Source of the DNA: Arthrobacter pascens
GTDB taxonomy: Bacteria > Actinomycetota > Actinomycetes > Actinomycetales > Micrococcaceae
Reading direction: 5' to 3'
Length of the DNA: 64,000 nt
Assembly: GCF_030815585.1 (NCBI RefSeq)
Contig: NZ_JAUSWY010000001.1
Span: forward strand, 4,030,001-4,094,000
In this document: positions 43,508 through 52,255 of the stretch, piece after piece
How the letters are laid out: each line of letters begins with the position of its first letter
Position numbering within the stretch: position 1 is the first letter of the stretch
Notes under the pieces: generated by a model
Told to the model about the DNA's origin: nothing
What the model saw: only the letters and a program-made list of their open reading frames with translations
Database searches by the model: none
Program-made: the position numbers and the translations under genes

Positions 43508-44164
43508 ATGAGCAATTCAAGTAACGGACCAACACCATCTCCGGGCTGGTACCCCGACCCGGCGGGTACAGGTCGGCTTCGCTGGTGGGACGGCGCGGTT
43601 TGGACGGACCAATTCAGTGCGCCTTACGCACCTGCGTACGCGCCCGGCCAGCAGGGACCCGGGCCGTATGCGCCTGCTTCCTACACGCCCGAGCGCCCAC
43701 GGATCAGCAGCGAAACGCCTGTCTACAATCCGATGATTTGGATCATCACACTGCTCCCGCTGCTGTCAGTTGTCCTCCTGTTGCTGTGGAATCCCGAGTT
43801 CCGCCTCATCACCATCGGCAGCCGGAACAGAACCACCATCGATCCGGCGTCGATCTTCACGCCCGCGTATTTCCTCCTCGTCTTCTCCGGCTTCGCCACG
43901 TACGCCGTTTCGGTGTTGCTGGCCTATTTCGACAGCGAACGGCTCAAGCGCGATGGGGTGGTCAGGCCGTTCCATTGGGCGTGGAGCTTCCTTAGCGGGA
44001 CGGTGTACGTCGTCGGCCGCTCGGTGATCGTCCGGAAGGTCGCACCGGACCGCGGTCTCGTGCCCGTCTGGGTGCTGATCGGCGTAATCGTCCTCAGCAT
44101 CGTCGTGTCGACCATCAAAATGTCGGCAACGATGGCCTCGATGATTTCGTCCATCCCGAACTGA
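43508..44164 (+). CDS. DUF2510 membrane protein
   Basis: 218 residues. The N-terminal PGWYPDPAGTGRLRWWDGAVWTDQF is a full DUF2510 motif, common in actinobacterial membrane proteins. A Pro/Tyr/Ala-rich linker follows, then four hydrophobic segments (IWIITLLPLLSVVLLLLW, PAYFLLVFSGFATYAVSVLL, near WSFLSGTVYVVGRSV, and VWVLIGVIVLSIVVST). ATG at 43508 has GGGGGA upstream. Function unknown. Confidence 0.85.
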   Translation: MSNSSNGPTPSPGWYPDPAGTGRLRWWDGAVWTDQFSAPYAPAYAPGQQGPGPYAPASYTPERPRISSETPVYNPMIWIITLLPLLSVVLLLLWNPEFRLITIGSRNRTTIDPASIFTPAYFLLVFSGFATYAVSVLLAYFDSERLKRDGVVRPFHWAWSFLSGTVYVVGRSVIVRKVAPDRGLVPVWVLIGVIVLSIVVSTIKMSATMASMISSIPN

Positions 44165-44364
44165 GGGCCCTACGCGGGCGCTACCGCAGCCCCCGAGTGA
44201 GACGGAATCAAGCAACGGAGGGATGCAACTACGCCTCGCCCGACGGGCAACCCCAGCAGCGACGTGAGACGGTCCAGCATCCGAACCTTGTGGTGTGGCT
44301 CTTCAACCTTCACCTAGACAGCGCCTCGGCTCGCAGCTGTTGGGGCTGCTGGGGGCCTGGGGTT

Positions 44365-45246
44365 TTAGGCGGTTCCCGCCTGTCCAATGACCACTGTGCC
44401 GTCCAAGTCATCAGAGTGGACAATCCTCACATCGAATCCGACGCCAACCATGATCCCGGAGGTGCGGGCAGCTTGCCGTTCACTGGTTTCAATGAGCAGA
44501 TAACCGCCAGGAGCCAGCCACTCAAGAGCTTCGGCCGCCACCCGCCGGTGGATGTCAAGGCCGTCAACACCGCCGTCGAGCGAGATGCGGGGTTCGTGCT
44601 CTCGGGCTTCGTGCGGCATGGTACCGATCGCGTCCGTTGGCACATACGGGGCATTGACCGCCAGGAGCCTTACCCCTCCCCTGAGCCCGTGAGGAAGTGC
44701 CTCGTACAGATCACCATGGTGAACATGCCCTCCCATCGGACCAACGTTCCGCCGGGCGCACTTCACCGCATCGGGATCAATGTCCCCGGCATGCAGTTCG
44801 ATCCCCGCAACACGGCTGGCAACGGCGACACCGACTGCGCCGGACCCGCAGCAAAGATCCAGCACAATGGCGGGCGCTGCGCCGCCACCGTCCGGGTGGA
44901 CGCGGCTACCGCCAAGGGCGCCACCCTGCAGAAGCGCCACCGCCACGTTGACAAGCAGCTCGGTGCGACGGCGCGGAACAAAAACCCCCGGATCAACGGC
45001 GATTCGGAGCCCGCAGAACTGGGCCCAGCCAAGAATGTACTCAAGGGGATAGCCGGCGATCCGCCGTTCCACGGCCGTGGCGAGTTCTGCAGGCTCGGAT
45101 GCAGCGGCCAAAAGGAGCTGCGCTTCCTCCTCCGCGAACACACAGCCCGCCGCCCGGAGCCGGGCGAGGGTCTCGGAGAAAAGGGTCCCGGAGAAATCGG
45201 ACAGAGAGGAAGCGGACGGAGAGGAAGAAAGTTCAGGAGCTGACAT
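44365..45246 (-). CDS. PrmC-related putative protein-glutamine methyltransferase
   Basis: 293 residues from ATG at 45246 (GAAAGG upstream). N-terminal helical part with GYPLEYILGWAQFCGLRIAVDPGVFVPRRRTELLV as in PrmC/HemK; SAM site VLDLCCGSGAVGVAVA; catalytic loop VNAPYVPT in place of the N-P-P-Y of true PrmC. N-A-P-Y is typical of the actinobacterial 'PrmC-related' family (TIGR03704), so this is probably a paralogue with another target and not the release-factor enzyme. It faces the lactonase gene across 191 bases. Confidence 0.82.
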   Translation of the reverse strand: MSAPELSSSPSASSLSDFSGTLFSETLARLRAAGCVFAEEEAQLLLAAASEPAELATAVERRIAGYPLEYILGWAQFCGLRIAVDPGVFVPRRRTELLVNVAVALLQGGALGGSRVHPDGGGAAPAIVLDLCCGSGAVGVAVASRVAGIELHAGDIDPDAVKCARRNVGPMGGHVHHGDLYEALPHGLRGGVRLLAVNAPYVPTDAIGTMPHEAREHEPRISLDGGVDGLDIHRRVAAEALEWLAPGGYLLIETSERQAARTSGIMVGVGFDVRIVHSDDLDGTVVIGQAGTA

Positions 45247-45437
45247 GGGAACGCCTTTCGGTAAGCCGATGGGCACTCCGAGTCATCTAGGCCTGGCGGT
45301 CCGGACGGCAGGATGCGGGAGTACCCGAAACTGCTGGAGCGTTAATGGGACTCACCTCCTCTGCCATGGCTGGAAACTCCATGCTAACTGAAGCCGCCGT
45401 CCACCCGCAGGAGCGCAATTGTTGGCAGGATGGAGCC

Positions 45438-46484
45438 ATGACATCCCCTGCACAGCCTTCAATCATCTGGACGGGAACCTACACCCCGGACGGAGGCGGC
45501 CGAGCAGCCGGAATCGGCGCTGTCTCCGCTGGCGCGGACGGGACTCTCGAATGGCTTGGCACGGCGGTTAAGGCCAATTCGCCGTCGTTCCTTGCGGTCC
45601 ACCCCACCCTCCCCGTGATCTACGCTGTAGCCGAGCAGGCCGGGACCGTCCAGGCCTACCGCCGGTCCGGGGAGTTCAAGCTGGAAGCCTTCGGGGACCA
45701 ACAGCCCGCCGGCGAGGCCGCGTGCCACGTTGCCGTCGATCCGCTGGCTCGCTTCATCACCGTTACCTGTTGGGGAGACGGGCAAGTCCTGCTTTACGAA
45801 CTTACTCGCGACGGCAGCATTACGGGGCCGCTTACCACGCCGCCATCGGTGGATCCCCACGGTAGCCAGACCCCCGGCGAGCCACGGCCCAGCAGGGCCC
45901 ACGCCAGCCTGATGCTCGCCGACGGACGCGTCATGACCACGGACCTGGGACATGACACCCTGCGCATCTGGACATATGAACCCGGGAGCGGGCTAAGGGC
46001 CGACCACGAGGTGGCCCTCCCTTTCGGCAGCGGACCACGCCACTTGGTACAGCACGCCAGCGGGAGCGTTTTTGTGGTCTCCGAGTATTCGATCGAGGTT
46101 TTCGTTCTCAGGGCAGACGCGGGGACCTTTGAGCTGATTAACCGCGGTCCTGCAACCTCCGGCGGAAGCCTCCCGGGTGATTCTGCCGCCGAGATCTGCC
46201 TCAGCGAGAACGGGGACAACGCCTACGTCGGGGTGCGTGGCTCCAACCTGATCAGTGTCCTGCTGGTAAAGGCCGACGGCGCTGAGGTGGCGCCGCTGGC
46301 CGACTTCCCGAGCCGCGGCGATTGGCCCCGTCACCATCTCGTTCGGGGTCAGTGGCTCCACGTGGCGCATGAGCGTTCAGATGACATCGCCACGTTCGCT
46401 TTGGACCCCGTCTCGGGCTTCCCGGGGCCGCTGGTGAACACTCTCAGGACCCCTTCCCCCACGGCACTGGTGCCGGCGAGTTAG
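45438..46484 (+). CDS. Lactonase family (6-phosphogluconolactonase-like beta-propeller) protein
   Basis: 348 residues from ATG at 45438 with AGGATGGAG upstream. Seven-bladed propeller of the Pgl/YbhE lactonase family: IIWTGTYTPDGGGRAAGIG, SPSFLAVHPTLPVIYAVAE, ACHVAVDPLARFITVTCWGDGQV, GSGPRHLVQHASGSVFVVSEY and the last blade WPRHHLVRGQWLHVAHERSDDIATF. Some members hydrolyse 6-phosphogluconolactone, others have unknown sugar lactone substrates. No signal peptide seen. Divergent from the methyltransferase. Confidence 0.85.
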   Translation: MTSPAQPSIIWTGTYTPDGGGRAAGIGAVSAGADGTLEWLGTAVKANSPSFLAVHPTLPVIYAVAEQAGTVQAYRRSGEFKLEAFGDQQPAGEAACHVAVDPLARFITVTCWGDGQVLLYELTRDGSITGPLTTPPSVDPHGSQTPGEPRPSRAHASLMLADGRVMTTDLGHDTLRIWTYEPGSGLRADHEVALPFGSGPRHLVQHASGSVFVVSEYSIEVFVLRADAGTFELINRGPATSGGSLPGDSAAEICLSENGDNAYVGVRGSNLISVLLVKADGAEVAPLADFPSRGDWPRHHLVRGQWLHVAHERSDDIATFALDPVSGFPGPLVNTLRTPSPTALVPAS

Positions 46485-46522
46485 TCCGCCCATGGTTTTC
46501 TAAAAAGACTGGAAAAACTGGG

Positions 46523-46536
46523 TGCAAGCGCTTACA
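46523..46536. promoter_or_regulatory. LacI/MalR-type operator upstream of the amylase
   Basis: TGCAAGCGCTTACA is nearly perfectly symmetric about CG and matches the consensus of maltose-type LacI regulators in actinobacteria. It lies 93 bases before the predicted GTG. No gene for a maltose repressor is in the window. Confidence 0.6.
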
Positions 46537-46628
46537 GTTGTGATTTGGTTCACAGCTGCGCTCTTTTGAGGCTGCTGCTGGGCCACCATCTGCCCAGCAG
46601 CGCCGCTACCAGGAAGGTCTCTCCTGAC

Positions 46629-49600
46629 GTGAACTACCGCACCCCTCAAAGCGCCAGTCATCGGCTCAAAAGAAAGTCCCTGCCTCCCAATTCCCCAGCT
46701 CCTACCGCGCTCTTCCGCACTGCAGCCGGCCTGTTGGCTGCGGCTGCAGCCGTCTCAGCGGCAGTGCTCCCTGCCCAAGCCGTGCCTGACCCCAAAAGCC
46801 CCGGGTCGTCGTCGGCCTTTCACTCGCTCCGATCCCCGGTGACGGACGAAAACTTCTACTTTGTGATGGCCGACCGCTTCAGCAACGGGAACGTCGGAAA
46901 CGACGACGGCGGCCTGGGCCCGGACCCCATGGTGTCCGGCTACGACCCCACGAATAAGGGCTTCTATAACGGCGGCGACCTGTCCGGGCTGCTGGACAAG
47001 ATTGACTACATCCAGGGTCTGGGTACAACCTCCATCTGGCTCACGCCGAGCTTCAAGAACAAGGCAGTCCAGACGGAGGACAAGTCGGCCGGCTACCACG
47101 GCTACTGGGTCACGGACTTCACCCAGATCGATCCGCATCTGGGTACCAACGATGAGCTCAAGGCCCTCATCGACGAGGCACATTCGCGCGGCATGAAAGT
47201 GTACTTCGACATCATCACCAACCACACCGCGGACGTCATCGGCTACGAGGAAGGCGCCCGCAAGGCCTACGTCTCCAAGGACGCAGAACCGTACAAGACC
47301 GCTGCGGGCGAGGAATTCGATGACCGCGACTACGCCCGCTCCAAAGACTTCCCCGCGCTCGATCCCGCCACGTCCTTTCCCTACACCCCGGTCCTGGATC
47401 CAGGTGAAGCGGACCTGAAGGTCCCCTCCTGGCTGAACGATCCCGCGCTCTACCACAACCGCGGCAACACCACCTTCGTGGGAGAAGATTCCTACTACGG
47501 CGACTTCTTCGGCCTGGACGACCTCTTCACCGAGCACCCCACCGTGGTGGACGGTATGGAGGAGATCTACAAATCATGGATTGGCGAATTCGGGGTGGAC
47601 GGCTTCCGGATCGACACCATGAAACACGTGGACAACGAGTTCTGGCAGGAGTTCGGCCCGGAGGTCCTCAGGTACGCCAAGGAACAGGGCAAGGACGAGT
47701 TCTTCATGTTCGGTGAGGTGTTCGACACCACCAAGAGCTTCACCTCGCAGTTCACCACCCGCAACCAGATGCAGGCCGTGCTGGACTTCCCTTTCCAGGA
47801 CGCCGCCCGCAACTTCGCCTCCAAGAGCAAGGACACCCGCACCCTGGAGACCTTCTTCGCCGGAGACGACTGGTACACCGACGCCGATTCCAACGTCTAC
47901 CAACTGCCCACCTTCCTGGGGAACCACGACATGGGCCGCATCGGCAGCTTCATTGCCGAAGACAATCCCGGGGCAAGCGACGCCGAGCAGTTGGCCCGGG
48001 ACCAGCTGGCCCACGAACTCATGTACTTCTCGCGCGGAAACCCGGTGATCTATTACGGAGACGAGCAGGGCTTCACCGGCCCCGGCGGCGACCAGGACGC
48101 CCGCCAGACACTCTTCGCCAGCCAGGTGCCGGAGTATCTCAACGACGACCTGCTGGGTACGGACGCCACGCACGCCACGGACAACTTCAACCCAGGCCAT
48201 CCGCTGTACTCCAAGATCAGCCAGCTCGCTGCCCTGACCAAGGAGCACCCGGCACTGCGCGACGGCGCCCACCAGCACCGGTATGCATCGGACGGACCCG
48301 GGATCTACGCCTTCTCCCGGACCGACTCCAAGGACCAGCGCGAGTACGTCGTCGCCCTCAACAACAGCGGACAGGCGCAGACTGCGGAGGTTCCCACCTA
48401 TATCGCCAAGCGCAGCTACACGCGTCTTTATGGCGAGGCCCCCGAGGAAGCCAAAACCTCCGCGGACGGCAAACTGACCGTCACCGTGCCTCCGCTGTCT
48501 GCCGTGGTGTACCAGTCCTCAGGCCGGATTCCGCACTCCAAGGAGGCGCCCGCCGTCGTACTGCAGGAACCTGTCCCGGCGCCCGCCGACAACGGGCGCA
48601 TCAAGGTGACGGCCGACGTCGGCGGTACTTCGTTCTACGAAGTCACCTTTGAGGCAAAGACGGCCGACGGCGGCTGGGCCCCGATCGGCACCGATGACAC
48701 CGCGCCGTACCAGGTGTTCGATGACGTGGCCGCCCTGGAGGCCGGTACCGCGCTGGAATACCGCGCCACCGTGCTGGACAACGGCGGCCACACTGCCACC
48801 AGCCAGTCCCGGCGAGCGGTGGTTCCGGCGCCGGTCCTCACCATGCAAAAGCCCGAGGAGGGCAGCAGCGTGCAGGGGTCAGTTGAGCTCAGCGCCATCG
48901 CGGATCCGGAAAAGGCCAGCCATGTGGTGACCTTCGAACGCAGCGTGGCCGGCGGCGAGTGGACAGCAGTGGGCTCCGATGACTCCTCTCCGGTGTACTC
49001 GGTGGTCGACGATCTGGCCGCTCTGGAACTGGCGGACGACACCCCGGTCCAGTACCGCGGAATTATGACCGGCCCCGGTTTCAGTGTGGTCAGCGAGCCC
49101 AGGACAGTGAGAGTGGGCGAGGCGCCGCAGCCTGATTCGGTGACCGTTGCCGGATCGCTGAACGTGCAGATGGGATGCGCGGAGTGGGATCCGGCCTGTG
49201 CCCAGGCCATGATGACGCTGGATCCCGCGGACAAGATCTGGCGGCTCACCGTGGACCTGCCCGCCGGCCAATACTCCTACAAGGCCGCCCTGAACGGCGG
49301 GTGGGATGAGGACTACGGCGCCGGTGGAGTGCGCGGCGGGGCCGACATCACCTTGGACCATCCCGGTGGACCGGTCACGTTCCGCTACGACAACAGCACG
49401 CACCTGCTCAGCGCCCTCTACTCATCCCAGCAGCCGCAGGCGGTGTCGGTTGCGGGCAGCGTGGGTCTGGCCCTGGGCTGCGCGGACAACTGGCTGCCCG
49501 AATGTGAGAAGGCGCAGCTGACGCTGGATCCGGCGGACCTGGTGTGGAAGCTGTCAGTCGCCAAACTGGCTCCTGGTCCGTATGAGTTCAAGGCAGCGCT

Positions 49601-49730
49601 GAACCGCTCCTGGAAGGAGAACTACGGGGCCGGCGGCGTGCCGAACGGCGCCAATGTTGCCTTCACTCACGACGGCGGCCCGGTCACGTTCCGGTATGAC
49701 CACTTCACGCACCTGATCACGGCCAACTAA
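46629..49730 (+). CDS. Secreted GH13 alpha-amylase/pullulanase-type enzyme with C-terminal modules
   Basis: About 1033 residues from GTG at 46629; the frame is open to 46545 but the signal peptide (LFRTAAGLLAAAAAVSAAVLPAQA) fits this start. GH13 barrel: ENFYFVMADRFSNGN near the start; nucleophile Asp329 in GFRIDTMKH, acid/base Glu363 in MFGEVFD, third acid Asp434 in LGNHDMGR. After the barrel come two Ig-like domains (about 640-830) and two copies of an X25-type pullulanase module (SVTVAGSLNVQMGC...GAGG...HLLSA; SVAGSVGLALGC...GAGG...HLITA). It degrades starch or pullulan outside the cell, making maltodextrins for the MalQ encoded next door. Confidence 0.9.
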   Translation: MNYRTPQSASHRLKRKSLPPNSPAPTALFRTAAGLLAAAAAVSAAVLPAQAVPDPKSPGSSSAFHSLRSPVTDENFYFVMADRFSNGNVGNDDGGLGPDPMVSGYDPTNKGFYNGGDLSGLLDKIDYIQGLGTTSIWLTPSFKNKAVQTEDKSAGYHGYWVTDFTQIDPHLGTNDELKALIDEAHSRGMKVYFDIITNHTADVIGYEEGARKAYVSKDAEPYKTAAGEEFDDRDYARSKDFPALDPATSFPYTPVLDPGEADLKVPSWLNDPALYHNRGNTTFVGEDSYYGDFFGLDDLFTEHPTVVDGMEEIYKSWIGEFGVDGFRIDTMKHVDNEFWQEFGPEVLRYAKEQGKDEFFMFGEVFDTTKSFTSQFTTRNQMQAVLDFPFQDAARNFASKSKDTRTLETFFAGDDWYTDADSNVYQLPTFLGNHDMGRIGSFIAEDNPGASDAEQLARDQLAHELMYFSRGNPVIYYGDEQGFTGPGGDQDARQTLFASQVPEYLNDDLLGTDATHATDNFNPGHPLYSKISQLAALTKEHPALRDGAHQHRYASDGPGIYAFSRTDSKDQREYVVALNNSGQAQTAEVPTYIAKRSYTRLYGEAPEEAKTSADGKLTVTVPPLSAVVYQSSGRIPHSKEAPAVVLQEPVPAPADNGRIKVTADVGGTSFYEVTFEAKTADGGWAPIGTDDTAPYQVFDDVAALEAGTALEYRATVLDNGGHTATSQSRRAVVPAPVLTMQKPEEGSSVQGSVELSAIADPEKASHVVTFERSVAGGEWTAVGSDDSSPVYSVVDDLAALELADDTPVQYRGIMTGPGFSVVSEPRTVRVGEAPQPDSVTVAGSLNVQMGCAEWDPACAQAMMTLDPADKIWRLTVDLPAGQYSYKAALNGGWDEDYGAGGVRGGADITLDHPGGPVTFRYDNSTHLLSALYSSQQPQAVSVAGSVGLALGCADNWLPECEKAQLTLDPADLVWKLSVAKLAPGPYEFKAALNRSWKENYGAGGVPNGANVAFTHDGGPVTFRYDHFTHLITAN

Positions 49731-49750
49731 GGGCAACGCCGAGTCAATAT

Positions 49751-49779
49751 CAACGCGGGGTCACTCAGGCCCCGCGTTG
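49751..49779. terminator. Bidirectional hairpin between amylase and malQ
   Basis: CAACGCGGGG (49751-49760) and CCCCGCGTTG (49770-49779) form a perfect 10-bp stem between convergent genes. Confidence 0.75.
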
Positions 49780-49787
49780 CTGCTGAG

Positions 49788-52034
49788 TCAGGAGTTGAGG
49801 GCCTCAGACACAGCGGCCAGCAGGGAGTTGAAGCGCGCATTGCCGGGAAGGTCGTCGATAAGGACTGGCCGGCCTTCCGGATCGCCCAGCGGGACCTGCC
49901 AGTTTGGATACAGCGCCTCGGTGGTTCCCGGCTGGTTCTGCACCCTGCGCTCACCCACCGCATCAACCAGGGCAACCCCCAGCAGGACGGACGGCGACTG
50001 GGCCAGCAGCCGGTGGAGTGCCTCTATCGTCTGCTCCTCGCTGGCCAGCGGACCGGCTGCCGCAGCACTTTCTCCGCCCTCCGGCAGGAGCCCGCGCTCC
50101 CTCAGCAGTCCCATCATCTTTTCCAGCGTTGCCGTATGTTCTGCCCGCTCCTGCTCCTCGGACCGCTCCAGGAGGCCCAGGCGGCTGCGCAGCGCCACGT
50201 GGTCGCCCGCAAGATAGCCCGCGGTGGGAGGCAGATCGTGGGTATTAACGCTGGCGAGCGCCTGCGTGCGGTATCTCTCTGGCGGAAGCGGTGAATCGCC
50301 GTCGTTCTCGAACCAGAGGATGGACGTCCCCAGGATGCCGCGCGCGGCAAGGTAGTCCCGCACCCACGGTTCGAACGTGCCCAGGTCCTCGCCGATCACC
50401 ACGGCGCCGGCCCGCTGGGCCTCGAGCGCCAGAATGCCTATCAGGGCTTCATGGTCGTAGCGCACGTAGGCGCCGTCGCGCGGGGAATTGCCCGCCGGCA
50501 CCCACCACAGCCGGAACAGGCCCAGGATGTGGTCCACCCGGATGCCGCCGGCATGCCGCAGCACGGTGGAAAGCATGTTCCGAAACGGAGCGTAGCCGGC
50601 GTCGGCCAGCCGGCCCGGGTGCCAGGGCGGCTGGTTCCAGTCCTGGCCCAGCTGGTTGTACATGTCCGGCGGGGCACCCACACTGATTCCCGGCGCCAGG
50701 ACGCTACGGAGGGTCCAGGCGTCGGCGCTGCTCAGGTCGACACCCACGGCGAGATCGTGCACTACGCCCAGGCGCATGCCCGCCCGGCGGGCCGCCTGCT
50801 GGGCGTTCTCGAGCTGTTCGTCGCAGATCCACTGCAGCCAACGGTGGAAGCCGATCCGGTCCGCGAGCTTCTCCCGCAAGGACTCGGCTTCGGCTGATCC
50901 CAGGGCGCAGCCCGGGTCCGTCCAAAGCGGGTCCTCCGGCGGGATGTCCTCCCGAATGGCGGACCACAGGGCAAAATCGTCCAGTCCGGAACCTGAGATC
51001 CGGCAGAATTCCTCGAACGCCGCCTGCCGGGTGGGCGAACGCCGGGCGTGGAACAGGAGCTCCAAGGCCTGGAGTTTCGCGGCGTAAACGGAGTCCCGGT
51101 CCAACCTTTCCCCGTTCCTGTTCAGGCTCTGGACCTGCTCCAGCAGACTGTCCACACTGGCGCGCTTGCGGGGCTTCAGGTACGCCAGCTCCGGGATGTC
51201 TTCCACCCGGATGTAGAGGGGATGGAAGAAGCGCCGGGTGGACGGCGAATACGGCGAGGGCTGGACGGGAGGAACGGGCTCGGCCGCGTGCAGGGGGTTG
51301 ACCAGCACGTAGTCCGCGCCGCGTGCACCGCTCAGCGTGGCGAGGTCCGCGAGGTCCGCGAAGTCGCCGATTCCCCAGGACCGCTTGGACCTTACCGAAT
51401 AGAGCTGGGTGGCCAGGCCCCAGCCCCGGCGCTGCTTGAGGGCTTCGGCCGTGGTCAGCCGCGAAGGCACCACCACCAGCGTGCCTTGCGCCGTGACCCC
51501 CTCCGACTCGGCGTGCAGGGTATGCCAACCAAGCGGCAGCCCCTGGGGCAGCCCGAACGTTGCCCGGCCGGTGGGCACACCGTCCACGTCCCGCGGCGGG
51601 ACCCAGATATCCTGCTGGATCGCCTCAACCGGCTGGTCCGCACCTGTTACGGCCTCAAGCTCAATGCTCAGCCGGGCCGTGGCACCGTCACGGACGTGCA
51701 CCGGAACTTGCGCCGATTCACCCTGTTGAACCACGACGGCGGGCGGCAGCATCCGCCGCCATGGCGCCACTTCCGCCTCGGCCAGGGCTGCCTCGATGAG
51801 TGGATTCGTGTGGGCCTGCACGCCCAGGGCGGCCAGCACCTTGATCAGCGTCTCCTCGGCAACGCTGTACGGCAGGCCGTCCCAGCCCTGGAAGGTTGTG
51901 CCTACCCCGTGCGCATCGGCAAGCCGTTGGAGCAGGTGCTGATCAACGGGCTCATGACCTGCCGCAGCACTGTCGCCGGGAGAATCCACTGGTGTCCCGG
52001 AAATGTGCGCCTGCTGCTGGTCTGGAGCCTTCAT
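49788..52034 (-). CDS. malQ: 4-alpha-glucanotransferase (amylomaltase)
   Basis: 748 residues from ATG at 52034 (AGGCGGA upstream). GH77: N-terminal domains (about 1-220) of the long actinobacterial form, then SKRSWGIGDFADLADLA, nucleophile region GGIRVDHILGLFRLWW, acid/base VVIGEDLGTFEPWV, and SVNTHDLPPTAGYL with the third acid. It moves glucan chains between maltodextrins and frees glucose inside the cell. Convergent with the amylase; divergent from the levanase across a region holding the FruR-like operator, so the start region may share control. Confidence 0.92.
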   Translation of the reverse strand: MKAPDQQQAHISGTPVDSPGDSAAAGHEPVDQHLLQRLADAHGVGTTFQGWDGLPYSVAEETLIKVLAALGVQAHTNPLIEAALAEAEVAPWRRMLPPAVVVQQGESAQVPVHVRDGATARLSIELEAVTGADQPVEAIQQDIWVPPRDVDGVPTGRATFGLPQGLPLGWHTLHAESEGVTAQGTLVVVPSRLTTAEALKQRRGWGLATQLYSVRSKRSWGIGDFADLADLATLSGARGADYVLVNPLHAAEPVPPVQPSPYSPSTRRFFHPLYIRVEDIPELAYLKPRKRASVDSLLEQVQSLNRNGERLDRDSVYAAKLQALELLFHARRSPTRQAAFEEFCRISGSGLDDFALWSAIREDIPPEDPLWTDPGCALGSAEAESLREKLADRIGFHRWLQWICDEQLENAQQAARRAGMRLGVVHDLAVGVDLSSADAWTLRSVLAPGISVGAPPDMYNQLGQDWNQPPWHPGRLADAGYAPFRNMLSTVLRHAGGIRVDHILGLFRLWWVPAGNSPRDGAYVRYDHEALIGILALEAQRAGAVVIGEDLGTFEPWVRDYLAARGILGTSILWFENDGDSPLPPERYRTQALASVNTHDLPPTAGYLAGDHVALRSRLGLLERSEEQERAEHTATLEKMMGLLRERGLLPEGGESAAAAGPLASEEQTIEALHRLLAQSPSVLLGVALVDAVGERRVQNQPGTTEALYPNWQVPLGDPEGRPVLIDDLPGNARFNSLLAAVSEALNS

Positions 52035-52163
52035 GGATGTCCGCCTCGCCTGGTGTGATGGACCCGAATGTACACTGCGGCCTCTTGCACCGGGGGCTTG
52101 CCACCCCCGCGCAAACTGCTGCTTCCGATTATTGCAGGGCAACGGAGGGGCAGGTCCAACCCG

Positions 52164-52192
52164 TTGACTTGTCTTGCGGACATAACTTACCG
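52164..52192 (+). promoter_or_regulatory. Predicted levanase promoter
   Basis: TTGACT (52164-52169), 17-base spacer, TTACCG (52187-52192). The layout (TTGACT-N17-TTAC, operator just downstream) repeats at 56457-56485 before the importer. Confidence 0.5.
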
Positions 52193-52202
52193 TTCCTGTC
52201 AC

Positions 52203-52216
52203 TGACAACGTTGTCT
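52203..52216. promoter_or_regulatory. LacI-type operator O1 upstream of the levanase
   Basis: TGACAACGTTGTCT contains the perfect palindrome GACAACGTTGTC. It shares GACA-W-CG-W-TGTC with O2 (56414-56427) and O3 (56492-56505) and lies 10 bases after the levanase -10, so bound repressor would block that promoter. Confidence 0.75.
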
Positions 52217-52255
52217 ATCGAAACTAGGCACGCGCGATGAAGGGCGACTCAGCAA

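Noticed and set aside
44365..45246. Calling the PrmC-like gene the release-factor methyltransferase prmC
   Set aside because: The catalytic motif is N-A-P-Y, not N-P-P-Y, and true prmC usually follows prfA, which is absent here.
51335..51375. Short repeats GAGGTCCGC in malQ
   Set aside because: They encode the FADLADLA helix and reflect repeated Asp-Leu-Ala codons, not a repeat element.
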